Origin: Domibacillus enclensis
GTDB taxonomy: Bacteria > Bacillota > Bacilli > Bacillales > Domibacillaceae
NCBI RefSeq assembly: GCF_900156125.1
Contig: NZ_FTLX01000001.1
Span: 620,001-684,000 of the forward strand
Length of the DNA: 64,000 bases
Direction of reading: 5' to 3'
Below the pieces are notes generated by a model. The model did no database searches. It was not told the DNA's origin and worked only from the letters and a program-made list of their open reading frames with translations. A program made the position numbers and the translations under genes. Positions 37,719-46,080 of this stretch are shown piece after piece (the first letter of the stretch is position 1; every line of letters starts with the position of its first letter).

Positions 37719-38669
37719 TCACCCGTCCTTTAGCGCAAGCCCGGCCGCTGCGAAAAAAGCGGGTGCCAGCCGTTCGTTTTGCTTTGTTTCTATTTCCAGC
37801 AATTCATCCGTCATAACCTGAACATCAAGCGATTGCTTCATGTATTCCTCTACGAAAAACCGCTGCGGATGATGGCTTGAAAATAAAACCCGCTCGATTT
37901 TCACCTGGCCGCCATGCACGGAATTCTCGTAAAAATTGATGACACGGTCCAGCTCGGATAGCGCATCCGCCAGATCACCGGTGCTTTCTTCCTCTTCCAG
38001 CCCGAGCACATCTTCACTTTTTTCAATAAACACCGGCTTTAAAAACTTTAGTTGATTTTGGTGAAAGATCGATAGCGTCATGACGTTTGTTTTTAAATGA
38101 ATCAGCAGCTCATGAGCGTGTTCATCCGTTTGCCCGAAAGCATGAAACAGCCGGTAAACCGCAAGCGGGGCGATGTCAGCTGCTACAGGCTGCAAGCGAG
38201 CATGTTCAAACACAGAAGCATACTCCTGCACGATCTGCTCCGGGGCCGCAACAAGCAGCACTGTCTGCTTTTTTTCCTCAACACCTGTCACCACTACATC
38301 AAAAACCGGCTCATCAAATGGCAAATGAATGCTTGAGCCAATCTGCATGAAAAAATAATTTTTAATTTCATCGAGCGTCATATCCCGGTCAACCGTTTCC
38401 TCCCGAATCGCCACATACCGGTCCGGAATCGTAAAGCGGATCGTGCGGTTTTTCAGCTTCCATTCATCCACCAGATTGTCCATCACCTCTTGAAACTCAT
38501 CGAGGCGGGCGATGTCTCCGCGCACAATCATTCCTTCCGGCAAAGTGCGTTCGCCCGCTTTTTCAATGATTGGCGGATCGACCTGGCGCAGTTCAACGAA
38601 ATGAATGGCTTCGTCGGTAATGATGAAATTGACCGTTTTATCTTTTTTCTGAAATAAACGAAACGCCAT
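37719..38669 (-). CDS. pilM: Type IV pilus actin-like ATPase PilM
   Basis: A 316-residue cytoplasmic protein with an actin/FtsA-like fold, forming a ring under the membrane that binds PilN. The family pattern is visible: VNFIITDEAIHFVELR for the first phosphate loop, FTIPDRYVAIREETVDRDMTLDEIKNYF (about 80-107), and VLLVAAPEQIVQEYASVFEHARLQPVAADI (about 135-164). It follows the prepilin peptidase gene by 15 bp. Confidence 0.9.
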   Translation of the reverse strand: MAFRLFQKKDKTVNFIITDEAIHFVELRQVDPPIIEKAGERTLPEGMIVRGDIARLDEFQEVMDNLVDEWKLKNRTIRFTIPDRYVAIREETVDRDMTLDEIKNYFFMQIGSSIHLPFDEPVFDVVVTGVEEKKQTVLLVAAPEQIVQEYASVFEHARLQPVAADIAPLAVYRLFHAFGQTDEHAHELLIHLKTNVMTLSIFHQNQLKFLKPVFIEKSEDVLGLEEEESTGDLADALSELDRVINFYENSVHGGQVKIERVLFSSHHPQRFFVEEYMKQSLDVQVMTDELLEIETKQNERLAPAFFAAAGLALKDG

Positions 38670-38684
38670 GCGCTTTTCTCCTTT

Positions 38685-39428
38685 TTAAAAAAACTGAATA
38701 TACCAGTGAATGAGTCGGTTTCCTTGCGTGTACGCAACGACTGTCGCAAGGGCAATATACGGGCCAAACGGCATCGGCTTGCCGCGTTTGACTGCTCCGG
38801 CCGCCATAAACATCAAGCCGAAAACGGCCCCGAACAAGCAGGCGAGAAAAAACGTCAGCAGCACAAGCTTCGTTCCGAGAACAAAGCCGAGCACGCCGAA
38901 CAATTTAATATCCCCTCCGCCCATGCCGCCTTTCGACACAACCGCAATGAGCAGAAGCAACCCAAAGCCAATCGCTGCCCCGAGAAGCGAATCCCACCAC
39001 GGATTAAGCGGCTGAACAAAACGCAGCAGGACAAAAAGTGGCAGAAAAAACAGCAGAATTTTGTCTGGGATAAGCATATACGCAAGATCCGACACGACGA
39101 GGATCATCATCATCGAAAACAGGACAATCGCTACCCAGAACGACAGACTGAAGCCGTATAATACGTATGAATACAAAAATAACAGCGCTGTGAGCAGCTC
39201 TGTTACAGGGTAAATGATAGAAAGGCGTGTCCCGCACTTGCGGCAGCGGCCTTTAATACTTATGTACGACAGCACCGGCACCAGATCGCGAGCAGCCAAT
39301 TGATAGCCGCACTGCGAGCAAGCGCTGCGCGGCTTCACAACCGACTTCCCGGCCGGAATCCGGAGCCCGGCGACGTTATAAAACGAGCCGAGCAGGAGAC
39401 CGTAAAGGAAAACTAAAAATTTAACCAT
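38685..39428 (-). CDS. comC: Prepilin peptidase (type 4, A24 family)
   Basis: A polytopic membrane aspartyl protease (247 residues) that removes prepilin leaders and methylates the new N terminus. The N-terminal domain carries the zinc cysteines Cys37, Cys40, Cys62 and Cys65 (CSQC and CRKC). The catalytic aspartates are Asp114 in VSDLAYMLIPD and Asp173 in GGGDIKLFG. B. subtilis has its single prepilin peptidase gene, comC, between folC and spoIIB; this is the same interval, now holding a full pilus operon. It should process all prepilins in the window. Confidence 0.95.
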   Translation of the reverse strand: MVKFLVFLYGLLLGSFYNVAGLRIPAGKSVVKPRSACSQCGYQLAARDLVPVLSYISIKGRCRKCGTRLSIIYPVTELLTALLFLYSYVLYGFSLSFWVAIVLFSMMMILVVSDLAYMLIPDKILLFFLPLFVLLRFVQPLNPWWDSLLGAAIGFGLLLLIAVVSKGGMGGGDIKLFGVLGFVLGTKLVLLTFFLACLFGAVFGLMFMAAGAVKRGKPMPFGPYIALATVVAYTQGNRLIHWYIQFF

Positions 39429-39433
39429 AAATT

Positions 39434-39889
39434 TTAGTTATCTTCAACGGAAGAACGAGAAAGATCATCTAATGCAACATCGGTAATATTTCTTTCCGAT
39501 CCAACCAGAGTGACCGAATAGCTATATGATGCGGCTGTAGTATCCGTAGCAGCATTTTTTGTAATGCTTACAAGTGAAGTGTCCTTCTTATAATTCTTAG
39601 CCCCAGAGTCTGGATCCTCCATGTCATCAATTAATCCTTCACTGATTAAAGTCTCAAGTTTGATATCCATTGTATCTATATTGGGGTTACTAGCAACGTA
39701 AGTTTTTGCAGAATTAATCATCTGCGTCGCATTTGCCACGTGAGCATCCTTTTTCGAGTTATCAATTAACCCTCCAATTGATGGAATCGCAATGGCAGCG
39801 ATAATCCCCAAAATAACAACAACCGCCAAAAGCTCGATCAGCGTTAAGCCTTTTTCATTTTTCACACGTTTTTTTAGTGCGTTTAACAT
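39434..39889 (-). CDS. pilA: Major type IV pilin
   Basis: A 151-residue prepilin: a 14-residue basic leader ending in KNEKG, cleaved before LTLIELLAVVVILGIIAAIA, with Glu5 and the long hydrophobic assembly helix. The globular part has no cysteines and is rich in Asp, Thr and Ser. It has its own promoter, an AGGAGA ribosome site and a central operon position, all pointing to the abundant structural subunit. The gene looks more AT-rich than its neighbours. Confidence 0.9.
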   Translation of the reverse strand: MLNALKKRVKNEKGLTLIELLAVVVILGIIAAIAIPSIGGLIDNSKKDAHVANATQMINSAKTYVASNPNIDTMDIKLETLISEGLIDDMEDPDSGAKNYKKDTSLVSITKNAATDTTAASYSYSVTLVGSERNITDVALDDLSRSSVEDN

Positions 39890-39947
39890 GTTTCAATCTC
39901 CTCTCTCTTTTTACAATATTTTCGTATTTATGCAACTAACACTAGTA

Positions 39948-39976
39948 ATCTTACTTACATTCAGCTGCAAAAGCAA
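39948..39976 (-). promoter_or_regulatory. Internal promoter of the major pilin gene
   Basis: On the minus strand TTGCTT (39971-39976), exactly 17 bp, then TAAGAT (39948-39953), in the 123-bp gap between pilC and the pilin gene. It would let the pilin be made in excess of the assembly machine. Confidence 0.65.
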
Positions 39977-40012
39977 TAAAAAATAGGCAAAAAATCTCAA
40001 TATTCTTCTTTA

Positions 40013-41227
40013 TCAGCCATTTTCCTGCACCGTATTAAAGATCTCGAACATCGGCACCATAATGGAAATGACGATCGTTCCGACGATGCCCGCCAGCAGG
40101 ACAATCATAAGCGGTTCAATGAGGGCCTTTAGCCGGTCCGTCACGGTTTCGACCTCTGCTTCGTAGAAATCGGCTACTTTGGACAGCATTTGGTCAAGCG
40201 AGCCGGTTTCTTCACCAATTGCGACCATTTGATGCAAAAGCGGTGGGAAAGCCCAGTGGCGCTGCATCGGTCCGGTAATCGATTCGCCTCGTTCGAGTGA
40301 CCGCTTGGAATCACGGATGACACTGGCGATCACTTCGTTTTCCACTACTTCGCTTGTAATGTCCATTGCCCGTAGAATCGGGACCGAATTGGAAAACAGC
40401 GAGCTGAGTGTTCGTGTCATTCGGGCGAGCACCGCTTTTTGCATTAAGTTGCCGAAAATCGGCATGCGCAAAACAGCGTAATCAATGTACATTTTCGTTT
40501 CCGGGCGCTGGCGGAGCATCCAGATAGCTCCAAACAGGAGGCCGGCCAGCAGGGCAATCACATACCAGAACCGCTGCATCCATTCACTTGCGTTAATAAC
40601 AAACTGAGTAATCGCCGGAAGCTCGCCGCCAAAGTCTTCAAACATGCCAACAAATGTCGGCACAACGGAAACAAGCAGGAAAATTACCACAAAAACCGCC
40701 ACGATGCCGACGACAATCGGGTATGCCAGTGCCGAAATAACCTTTTGACGTGTCCGGTGCTGCCGTTCGTAATGGATAGCCAAATCGTTAAACGTTTGAT
40801 CAAGCGTCCCAGTCGCTTCACCGGCTTTCAGCATGTTAATAAAAAGCGGCTCGAATATTTTCTTTTGTTTTTCCGCTGCGTCGGACAACGGCCGCCCTTC
40901 CCGCATTTCCGTCTCCATATTGGCGAGCGCCCGTTTCAGCGGCTTGCTGTCGGTTTGCTGGGATAAAATAAACGCGGAATCAACGACTGTCACACCCGCC
41001 TGCAAAAGCGCCGCAAACTGGCGAAGGAAAATGACCATATGCTCAAGTTTAACCGCGCGTCCGATCACAATGTCCTGCTCCCAGAAGGCTTCTTCCTTTT
41101 GAATAATCTCTTTGACGCGGATGCCGCTGGACTGAAGCTTTTCAATTGCTTCTTTTTTTGACTTGGCGGTTAATGTGCCTTTTTTCGGACCGCGCCTGTC
41201 CCGGCCGCTGTACGCGAATTTAGCCAT
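40013..41227 (-). CDS. pilC: Type IV pilus platform protein PilC
   Basis: An inner-membrane platform protein (404 residues, GspF family) on which PilB and PilT act to add or remove pilins. The N-terminal MAKFAYSGRDRRGPKKGTL, two repeated GspF domains (EHMVIFLRQFAALLQAGVTV and ARMTRTLSSLFSNSVPILRA) and three membrane helices are seen. It lies 4 bp after pilT, in the order pilB-pilT-pilC. Confidence 0.96.
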   Translation of the reverse strand: MAKFAYSGRDRRGPKKGTLTAKSKKEAIEKLQSSGIRVKEIIQKEEAFWEQDIVIGRAVKLEHMVIFLRQFAALLQAGVTVVDSAFILSQQTDSKPLKRALANMETEMREGRPLSDAAEKQKKIFEPLFINMLKAGEATGTLDQTFNDLAIHYERQHRTRQKVISALAYPIVVGIVAVFVVIFLLVSVVPTFVGMFEDFGGELPAITQFVINASEWMQRFWYVIALLAGLLFGAIWMLRQRPETKMYIDYAVLRMPIFGNLMQKAVLARMTRTLSSLFSNSVPILRAMDITSEVVENEVIASVIRDSKRSLERGESITGPMQRHWAFPPLLHQMVAIGEETGSLDQMLSKVADFYEAEVETVTDRLKALIEPLMIVLLAGIVGTIVISIMVPMFEIFNTVQENG

Positions 41228-41231
41228 TCCG

Positions 41232-42269
41232 TTACTCCCTTTCTCTTAAGTAAGGAAGAAGCGCTGATTTCGCCACCACTTCCTGCCGGAACAGCTCCTG
41301 TGCGTGGTCTGTCATCAGCTGCATTCCCTGCGCTTTAGATGTTTGGATCACATTGACAATCTGATGCACCTTTTCCGAGCGGATCAAGTTCGCCACGGCT
41401 GAATTGTTCAGCATGATCTCAAGCGCCGCTCTTCTGCCTTTTAAGTCCGCAGTTGGAAACAGCCGCTGGGCAATAACAGCCGTCAGAACGGTCGCCAGCT
41501 GTGTCCGAATTTGCGGCTGCTGCTCGGCCGGGAATACATCGATAATCCGCTCAATTGTCGCCGGTGCACTGGACGTATGAAGTGTGGCAAACACTAAGTG
41601 TCCCGTTTCAGCCGCGGTAATGGCGGTTTGAATCGTTTCAAGATCACGCATTTCCCCGACGAGAATTACATCCGGATCCTGACGCAAAGCGGCGCGCAGC
41701 CCATTCGCGAACGTTTGCGTATCGTAGCCGACTTCACGCTGATCAATGATGCACTTGCCGTGTTTATGTAAATACTCAATCGGATCTTCCAGCGTAATAA
41801 TATGCTTTCGCGTGTTGCGGTTTAAATAATCAATCATGCTGGCAAGAGTTGTTGATTTTCCACTTCCGGTCGGCCCTGTAACAAGCACGAGACCGTGTGG
41901 CCGCTCAGAGACTTTTTTCAAAATATCCGGCATATGCAGGTCTTCAAGTGACGGTACGCCGGAGGCAATAACCCGGAAAGCGAGGGCAATGCAGTTCCGC
42001 TGATGGTACGCATTCACCCGAAAGCGGGACACGCGCGGCAGTCCAAACGAAAAGTCGAGCTCCCCTTTTTCTTTAAAGGTCTCCCACATTGTCTCTGGCA
42101 CAATTGCCTTTGCCATCGCTTCTGTGTCGGCGGGCTTCAGTGGATCTTTTCCGTACCGCTTTAAATCACCGTGAATCCGGAGCACCGGGGCCGTTCCAAC
42201 AGTTAAATGAATATCAGACGCTTTTAATTCAAACGCTGACCGCAATATAAATTCCAGTTTTTCTCTCAT
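41232..42269 (-). CDS. pilT: Pilus retraction ATPase PilT
   Basis: A hexameric ATPase that drives pilus retraction, the basis of twitching and DNA uptake. An N-terminal PAS-like domain (ASDIHLTVGTAPVLRIHGDL) is followed by Walker A GPTGSGKSTTLASM, the Asp box DPIEYLH, Walker B VILVGEMRDLETIQTA, the His box and the C-terminal NLIRSEKVHQI that resembles the PilT AIRNLIRE motif. Its 345 residues are normal. The presence of PilT argues for dynamic, retractable pili rather than a secretion-only system. Confidence 0.96.
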   Translation of the reverse strand: MREKLEFILRSAFELKASDIHLTVGTAPVLRIHGDLKRYGKDPLKPADTEAMAKAIVPETMWETFKEKGELDFSFGLPRVSRFRVNAYHQRNCIALAFRVIASGVPSLEDLHMPDILKKVSERPHGLVLVTGPTGSGKSTTLASMIDYLNRNTRKHIITLEDPIEYLHKHGKCIIDQREVGYDTQTFANGLRAALRQDPDVILVGEMRDLETIQTAITAAETGHLVFATLHTSSAPATIERIIDVFPAEQQPQIRTQLATVLTAVIAQRLFPTADLKGRRAALEIMLNNSAVANLIRSEKVHQIVNVIQTSKAQGMQLMTDHAQELFRQEVVAKSALLPYLRERE

Positions 42270-42273
42270 GGCT

Positions 42274-43932
42274 CTACTCCATTAGTACAGCGCGAAGCAC
42301 TTCTTCTGTTGTCGTAATGCCCTGCTTGATTTTCAACAGGCCATCATCGAGCAAAAAGATCGTTTTGTTCTTCATCGCCATTTGTTTTAATGTGGACAGT
42401 GGTTCATTGTTTAAAATAAGCCGCTTCATTTCTTCCGTAACTGTGAGCACCTCGTGAATCGCGATCCGGCCTTTATAGCCGGTCATATTGCAGGAGGCGC
42501 ATCCTTTGCCCCGGTTAATTCGTTCAATCTTCAAGCCGCGCTTGCCGAAAATCTCTTTTTCCCGCTCGGTTGCCGGCTCCTCGTGGCCGCAGTCCCGGCA
42601 AACCTTCCGAATAAGTCGCTGGGCGACAATGCCGCTGACTGATGAGGCCACAAGAAACGGCTCCACTCCCATATCGATCAGCCGCGTAATACTGCTGATG
42701 GAATCATTCGTATGAAGCGTACTGAGCACAAGGTGACCGGTTAAAGACGCCCGGATCGCAATTTCGGCCGTTTCTTTATCGCGGATTTCCCCGACCATAA
42801 TGACATTCGGGTCCTGGCGCAAAATCGAGCGCAGACCGGCCGCGAATGTTAAGCCGACATTTGGATTCACTTGAATTTGATTAACGCCTTCAAGCTGATA
42901 CTCCACCGGGTCTTCTACGGTAATTATGTTCACTTCTTCACTATTCAGCTGATTGAGTGAAGCGTACAGTGTCGAGGATTTTCCCGAACCGGTCGGGCCC
43001 GTTATTAGAACGATTCCGTTCGGACGTTCGAGCATTGTCTCTACTCTTTTTAAGTTCACTTTATTAAAGCCAAGCTGATTCATGTCATTTAACGAGCTGC
43101 TTAAGTCCAAAATCCGCATGACAATTTTTTCCCCGTAAACAGTGGGCAGAGTGGAAATACGGAGGTCAATCGGCCGGAAATCAATATTCGTTTTAATCCG
43201 TCCATCCTGTGGAATACGATGCTCGGTAATATCCATATTCGCCATAATTTTAATGCGCGCCGTCAGCATGCTGAGCATCGATTTTGGAAGCTGGCGGTCA
43301 AGCTGAAGCACACCATCCACCCGCATCCGCACAACCACCTTTGTTTCGTGCGGATCGATATGAATATCACTTGCTTTTTCCGTCATTGCCCGTGACATAA
43401 TTTGATTGACGAGACGGACGACCGGAGAGTCTTCATCCGCTATTTCCTCAGCCTCACCCGGCTGCTCGGCGCTTTCCTGCATGAATTCCTCGAGCGAGTC
43501 ATCAATATCGTAATACTTATTGACCGCACGCAAAATGTCCTGCTTGGCCGCAATCGCCGTTTCAATTTGAAAGCCCGTCGAAAGGCGCAAGTCCTCAACC
43601 GTAAAATAATCCATCGGGTCCGCCATTGCCACAAACAGCCGGTTTTCCTCTTTTTTCAGCGGAATCATCAGATTTTTTTTCGCCATCTCTTTTGGAACGA
43701 GGCTTAACAGCTTCATATCGACCGGATAGCGGTATAAGCTGACGTGCGGGATGCCCAGCTGAAATTCAAGCACTTCAATTAATTGCTGTTCGGTAATAAA
43801 GCCACGGTTCAAAAGGGCGTCTCCAAGCTTTTGCGCGTCTTTCTTTTCTTTTAAGGCAATCTGCAGCTGCTCCTCTGTAATGAGGCCTGACTCAACCAGC
43901 AGATCCCCCAGCCGTTTTCGCTTTGTTTTCAT
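42274..43932 (-). CDS. pilB: Pilus extension ATPase PilB
   Basis: A hexameric ATPase that powers pilus assembly (552 residues). An N-terminal MshEN domain (RLGDLLVESGLITEEQLQIAL; cyclic-di-GMP binding in some members) is followed by Walker A GPTGSGKSSTLYASL, Walker B VIMVGEIRDKETAEIA, and a zinc motif with CRDCGHE and CASCNMTGYKGR. A ribosome site AAGGTG precedes ATG. It opens the core pilB-pilT-pilC-pilin part of the operon. The MshEN domain raises possible cyclic-di-GMP control, which is inferred. Confidence 0.97.
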   Translation of the reverse strand: MKTKRKRLGDLLVESGLITEEQLQIALKEKKDAQKLGDALLNRGFITEQQLIEVLEFQLGIPHVSLYRYPVDMKLLSLVPKEMAKKNLMIPLKKEENRLFVAMADPMDYFTVEDLRLSTGFQIETAIAAKQDILRAVNKYYDIDDSLEEFMQESAEQPGEAEEIADEDSPVVRLVNQIMSRAMTEKASDIHIDPHETKVVVRMRVDGVLQLDRQLPKSMLSMLTARIKIMANMDITEHRIPQDGRIKTNIDFRPIDLRISTLPTVYGEKIVMRILDLSSSLNDMNQLGFNKVNLKRVETMLERPNGIVLITGPTGSGKSSTLYASLNQLNSEEVNIITVEDPVEYQLEGVNQIQVNPNVGLTFAAGLRSILRQDPNVIMVGEIRDKETAEIAIRASLTGHLVLSTLHTNDSISSITRLIDMGVEPFLVASSVSGIVAQRLIRKVCRDCGHEEPATEREKEIFGKRGLKIERINRGKGCASCNMTGYKGRIAIHEVLTVTEEMKRLILNNEPLSTLKQMAMKNKTIFLLDDGLLKIKQGITTTEEVLRAVLME

Positions 43933-43945
43933 TCCGCATCACCTT

Positions 43946-45244
43946 TTATTGTCCATTTTCCGTGCTGTCTTCCCCGTCAGACTGGCTTTCTTCCTCTGAT
44001 TGACTTTGATCCTCTTCAGCATCAACTGCTTGCTCTGCCTCTTCATCGTCTGTTGTTTCCTCCTCCGGCTCTGGCGGCGGTGGCGGTGGTTCCTGCGAGC
44101 TGTACAATTCTATTTGATGAACAGGAGGATAGAAGTCAGCCGCCACTTGTTCGCTTTCCCGCTTTTCAGATCCTTCCAGCCGATTGCGGTACAAATCAAT
44201 CATCATGCCGCTTTCCCCATACTGCTCTACTCTCATTGCCCCATAATCTAAAAGAGGGCTGAAGTGCAGCACCGTTTTGGCCTTAAGCGTTTCTTTGTTT
44301 TTCAGCTCAGGCGCATACGTATAGTAAAACGGCAGACCCGTTAAAGCACCGTACAGCTTTCCGTTTGTCACCGTCCAATTGATTGTATACGAATGGTCAT
44401 TCCGGTTAAAAAAAACAAAATCCTGGTTTTTCGCTTTATCGATACTTGCTTCATACCCGAGCTCTATGTACTCTGGCAGCTCAGTGCTCTGGTTTTTCTC
44501 CATAATATCGAAATTCGTCTTCAGCACCAGCCTGTACAGAGAGGAAGATAAAATATTCAAACTCTTCTCGCTTATTTTGTCCCCTGCAGGCTCCACCCAG
44601 CTGTTAAATGAAACAGATGAATTGTTTTTGATCGATATCGCCGGATTCGCTTTAATAAAATCGGCCGCGGCATCATCCATTCCTTCCGCTACGACCTCTG
44701 CTACTTTGCTGTTTCTCGTCTCTTCAGGCAAATAAAGAGAAAGATCAATGACCGATTCTCCCGTTTTTAAATAATCGGCTATATCAGCTAGATCGGATGC
44801 AAGCATGTTCATATCAAGCTGGTCAGCCACACGCAAGGAGGGCATTTTCCGTTTCAGTTCATCTGATAAATCGCCCGCGTTAATGGAAGCGATCAGCGGA
44901 TTTTTTTGGCTGTCCGCTGCCTGGCTAACCGATTCTTCAACTTGGAAGGAAACGAGCCCAACGCTCATTTCCGCTTCCTTTTCTACATATTTAAACTTAA
45001 TATTGGCTTCCTGCTGCCATGCTTCTACTTTTTCATTCAGCATGCGGACCGTTTCCGCATCCGTCAGCGCGTCAACCTTTTCCGAGCCGATAAACGTGTC
45101 TTCGTCAAACACCGTATCGGCTAAAAAAACCTGGTCAAACAGTCTGCCACCGTAAAATGAAAAAACGGTAAAGTACAAAATGAGCATAAAGAATAAAATA
45201 AGCAGCGTACCTACTTTATTTCGATTCTGACCTGCGCTCTCCAT
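43946..45244 (-). CDS. VanW-like membrane protein of the pilus operon
   Basis: A 432-residue protein with one N-terminal membrane helix (about 11-32), an external region, and a segment resembling VanW proteins: SFNSWVEPAG, SSSLYRLVLKTNFDIMEKNQ, and a YIELGYEASIDKAKNQDFVFFNRND stretch (about 264-288). The GGG-x-Cys-Gln motif normal in VanW is missing, so any activity of that family may be lost. The last 55 residues are a Pro-then-acidic tail (PPPPPPEPEEE). It lies 13 bp upstream of pilB. Function is unknown; a role in pilus passage through the wall is a guess. Confidence 0.65.
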   Translation of the reverse strand: MESAGQNRNKVGTLLILFFMLILYFTVFSFYGGRLFDQVFLADTVFDEDTFIGSEKVDALTDAETVRMLNEKVEAWQQEANIKFKYVEKEAEMSVGLVSFQVEESVSQAADSQKNPLIASINAGDLSDELKRKMPSLRVADQLDMNMLASDLADIADYLKTGESVIDLSLYLPEETRNSKVAEVVAEGMDDAAADFIKANPAISIKNNSSVSFNSWVEPAGDKISEKSLNILSSSLYRLVLKTNFDIMEKNQSTELPEYIELGYEASIDKAKNQDFVFFNRNDHSYTINWTVTNGKLYGALTGLPFYYTYAPELKNKETLKAKTVLHFSPLLDYGAMRVEQYGESGMMIDLYRNRLEGSEKRESEQVAADFYPPVHQIELYSSQEPPPPPPEPEEETTDDEEAEQAVDAEEDQSQSEEESQSDGEDSTENGQ

Positions 45245-45248
45245 CTAC

Positions 45249-46079
45249 TTATGCTCCGCTGTTCATGCTTAATTCAACAAGGATTTCCGGACCAGCTGAT
45301 CTCGCTTTTTCAATATGTTCTTCCTCGAGAACGGTGCCCGCCGGTATAAGCACTTCCTCATTAAATTCGATATCTTTTGTTGTGGTTTTCCCTTTTAATA
45401 GCTGGCTTTGCTGATCATCAATCAAGCGGAGCCAGCGGTCGATCGATGGAGCTTCTTCTTGAAGCGGCTCCTCCGAAGGGCTTGCTTCTTCCAGCTTAGC
45501 TTCTGCTGATTCCACTGGCGTTTGTTCTTCCACTCCAGGTGAAATGGCTGCTTCATGTTCCGGAGCTGGCGCAGCGGATTCCTCTTGAACTAGTGTTCCT
45601 TCAAGAGATTCTTTCACCACATCCTCCGTAACGACAATTAAATCTCGTCCGTATGTCACGACGTGCTGACCATCTACCGCAAACGTACCTTCCTGGTCTT
45701 TCACAATAAGCTGCGTAATTTCTCCGGTTTCATCATCAATGATATATTCTACCGCCTGGCCAATCAGCTGGCCTTTTTTGGTCATCAAACGGTTTTGCAC
45801 AATCTTTGTATTGCGATTCAGCAATTCGTTCGCGACCGGAATATTGTTCATTTCAATGACGCTGCTTTCATGATCAATCGTCATCGCATAATCACCGATT
45901 CCGATAATTTTATTGAATGGAATGGCTTTTCCTTCCTGCTCCCATTCCTCATGGCCGATTGTCACAAAATCGATGCTTCTTTTTTCCGGATTAATAATAA
46001 GCGACTTAGCCTGGCCGATCTCTGCTCCATTTGCAATGCTGATAATGGGCAAACCTTGTACTTCACTGCTTTTCTTCAT
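45249..46079 (-). CDS. PRC-barrel protein of the pilus operon
   Basis: A 276-residue protein without a signal peptide. Two PRC-barrel domains are visible, at about 5-80 (EVQGLPIISIANGAEIGQAKS; SIDFVTIGH) and about 95-155 (TKKGQLIGQAVEYIIDDETG; QLIVKDQEG). An acidic linker (about 165-215) and a small C-terminal domain (LIPAGTVLEEEHIEKARSAG) follow. PRC-barrels act as protein- or RNA-binding adaptors. The start overlaps the region of the upstream stop codon; ATG at 46079 has AGGTG 6 nt upstream. Its pilus role is inferred from operon position only. Confidence 0.72.
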   Translation of the reverse strand: MKKSSEVQGLPIISIANGAEIGQAKSLIINPEKRSIDFVTIGHEEWEQEGKAIPFNKIIGIGDYAMTIDHESSVIEMNNIPVANELLNRNTKIVQNRLMTKKGQLIGQAVEYIIDDETGEITQLIVKDQEGTFAVDGQHVVTYGRDLIVVTEDVVKESLEGTLVQEESAAPAPEHEAAISPGVEEQTPVESAEAKLEEASPSEEPLQEEAPSIDRWLRLIDDQQSQLLKGKTTTKDIEFNEEVLIPAGTVLEEEHIEKARSAGPEILVELSMNSGA

Positions 46080-46080
46080 C

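Noticed and set aside
38706-39161. 151-codon basic frame opposite the prepilin peptidase gene
   Set aside because: The complement of a hydrophobic membrane protein gene yields such polar frames; no ribosome site and no family match.
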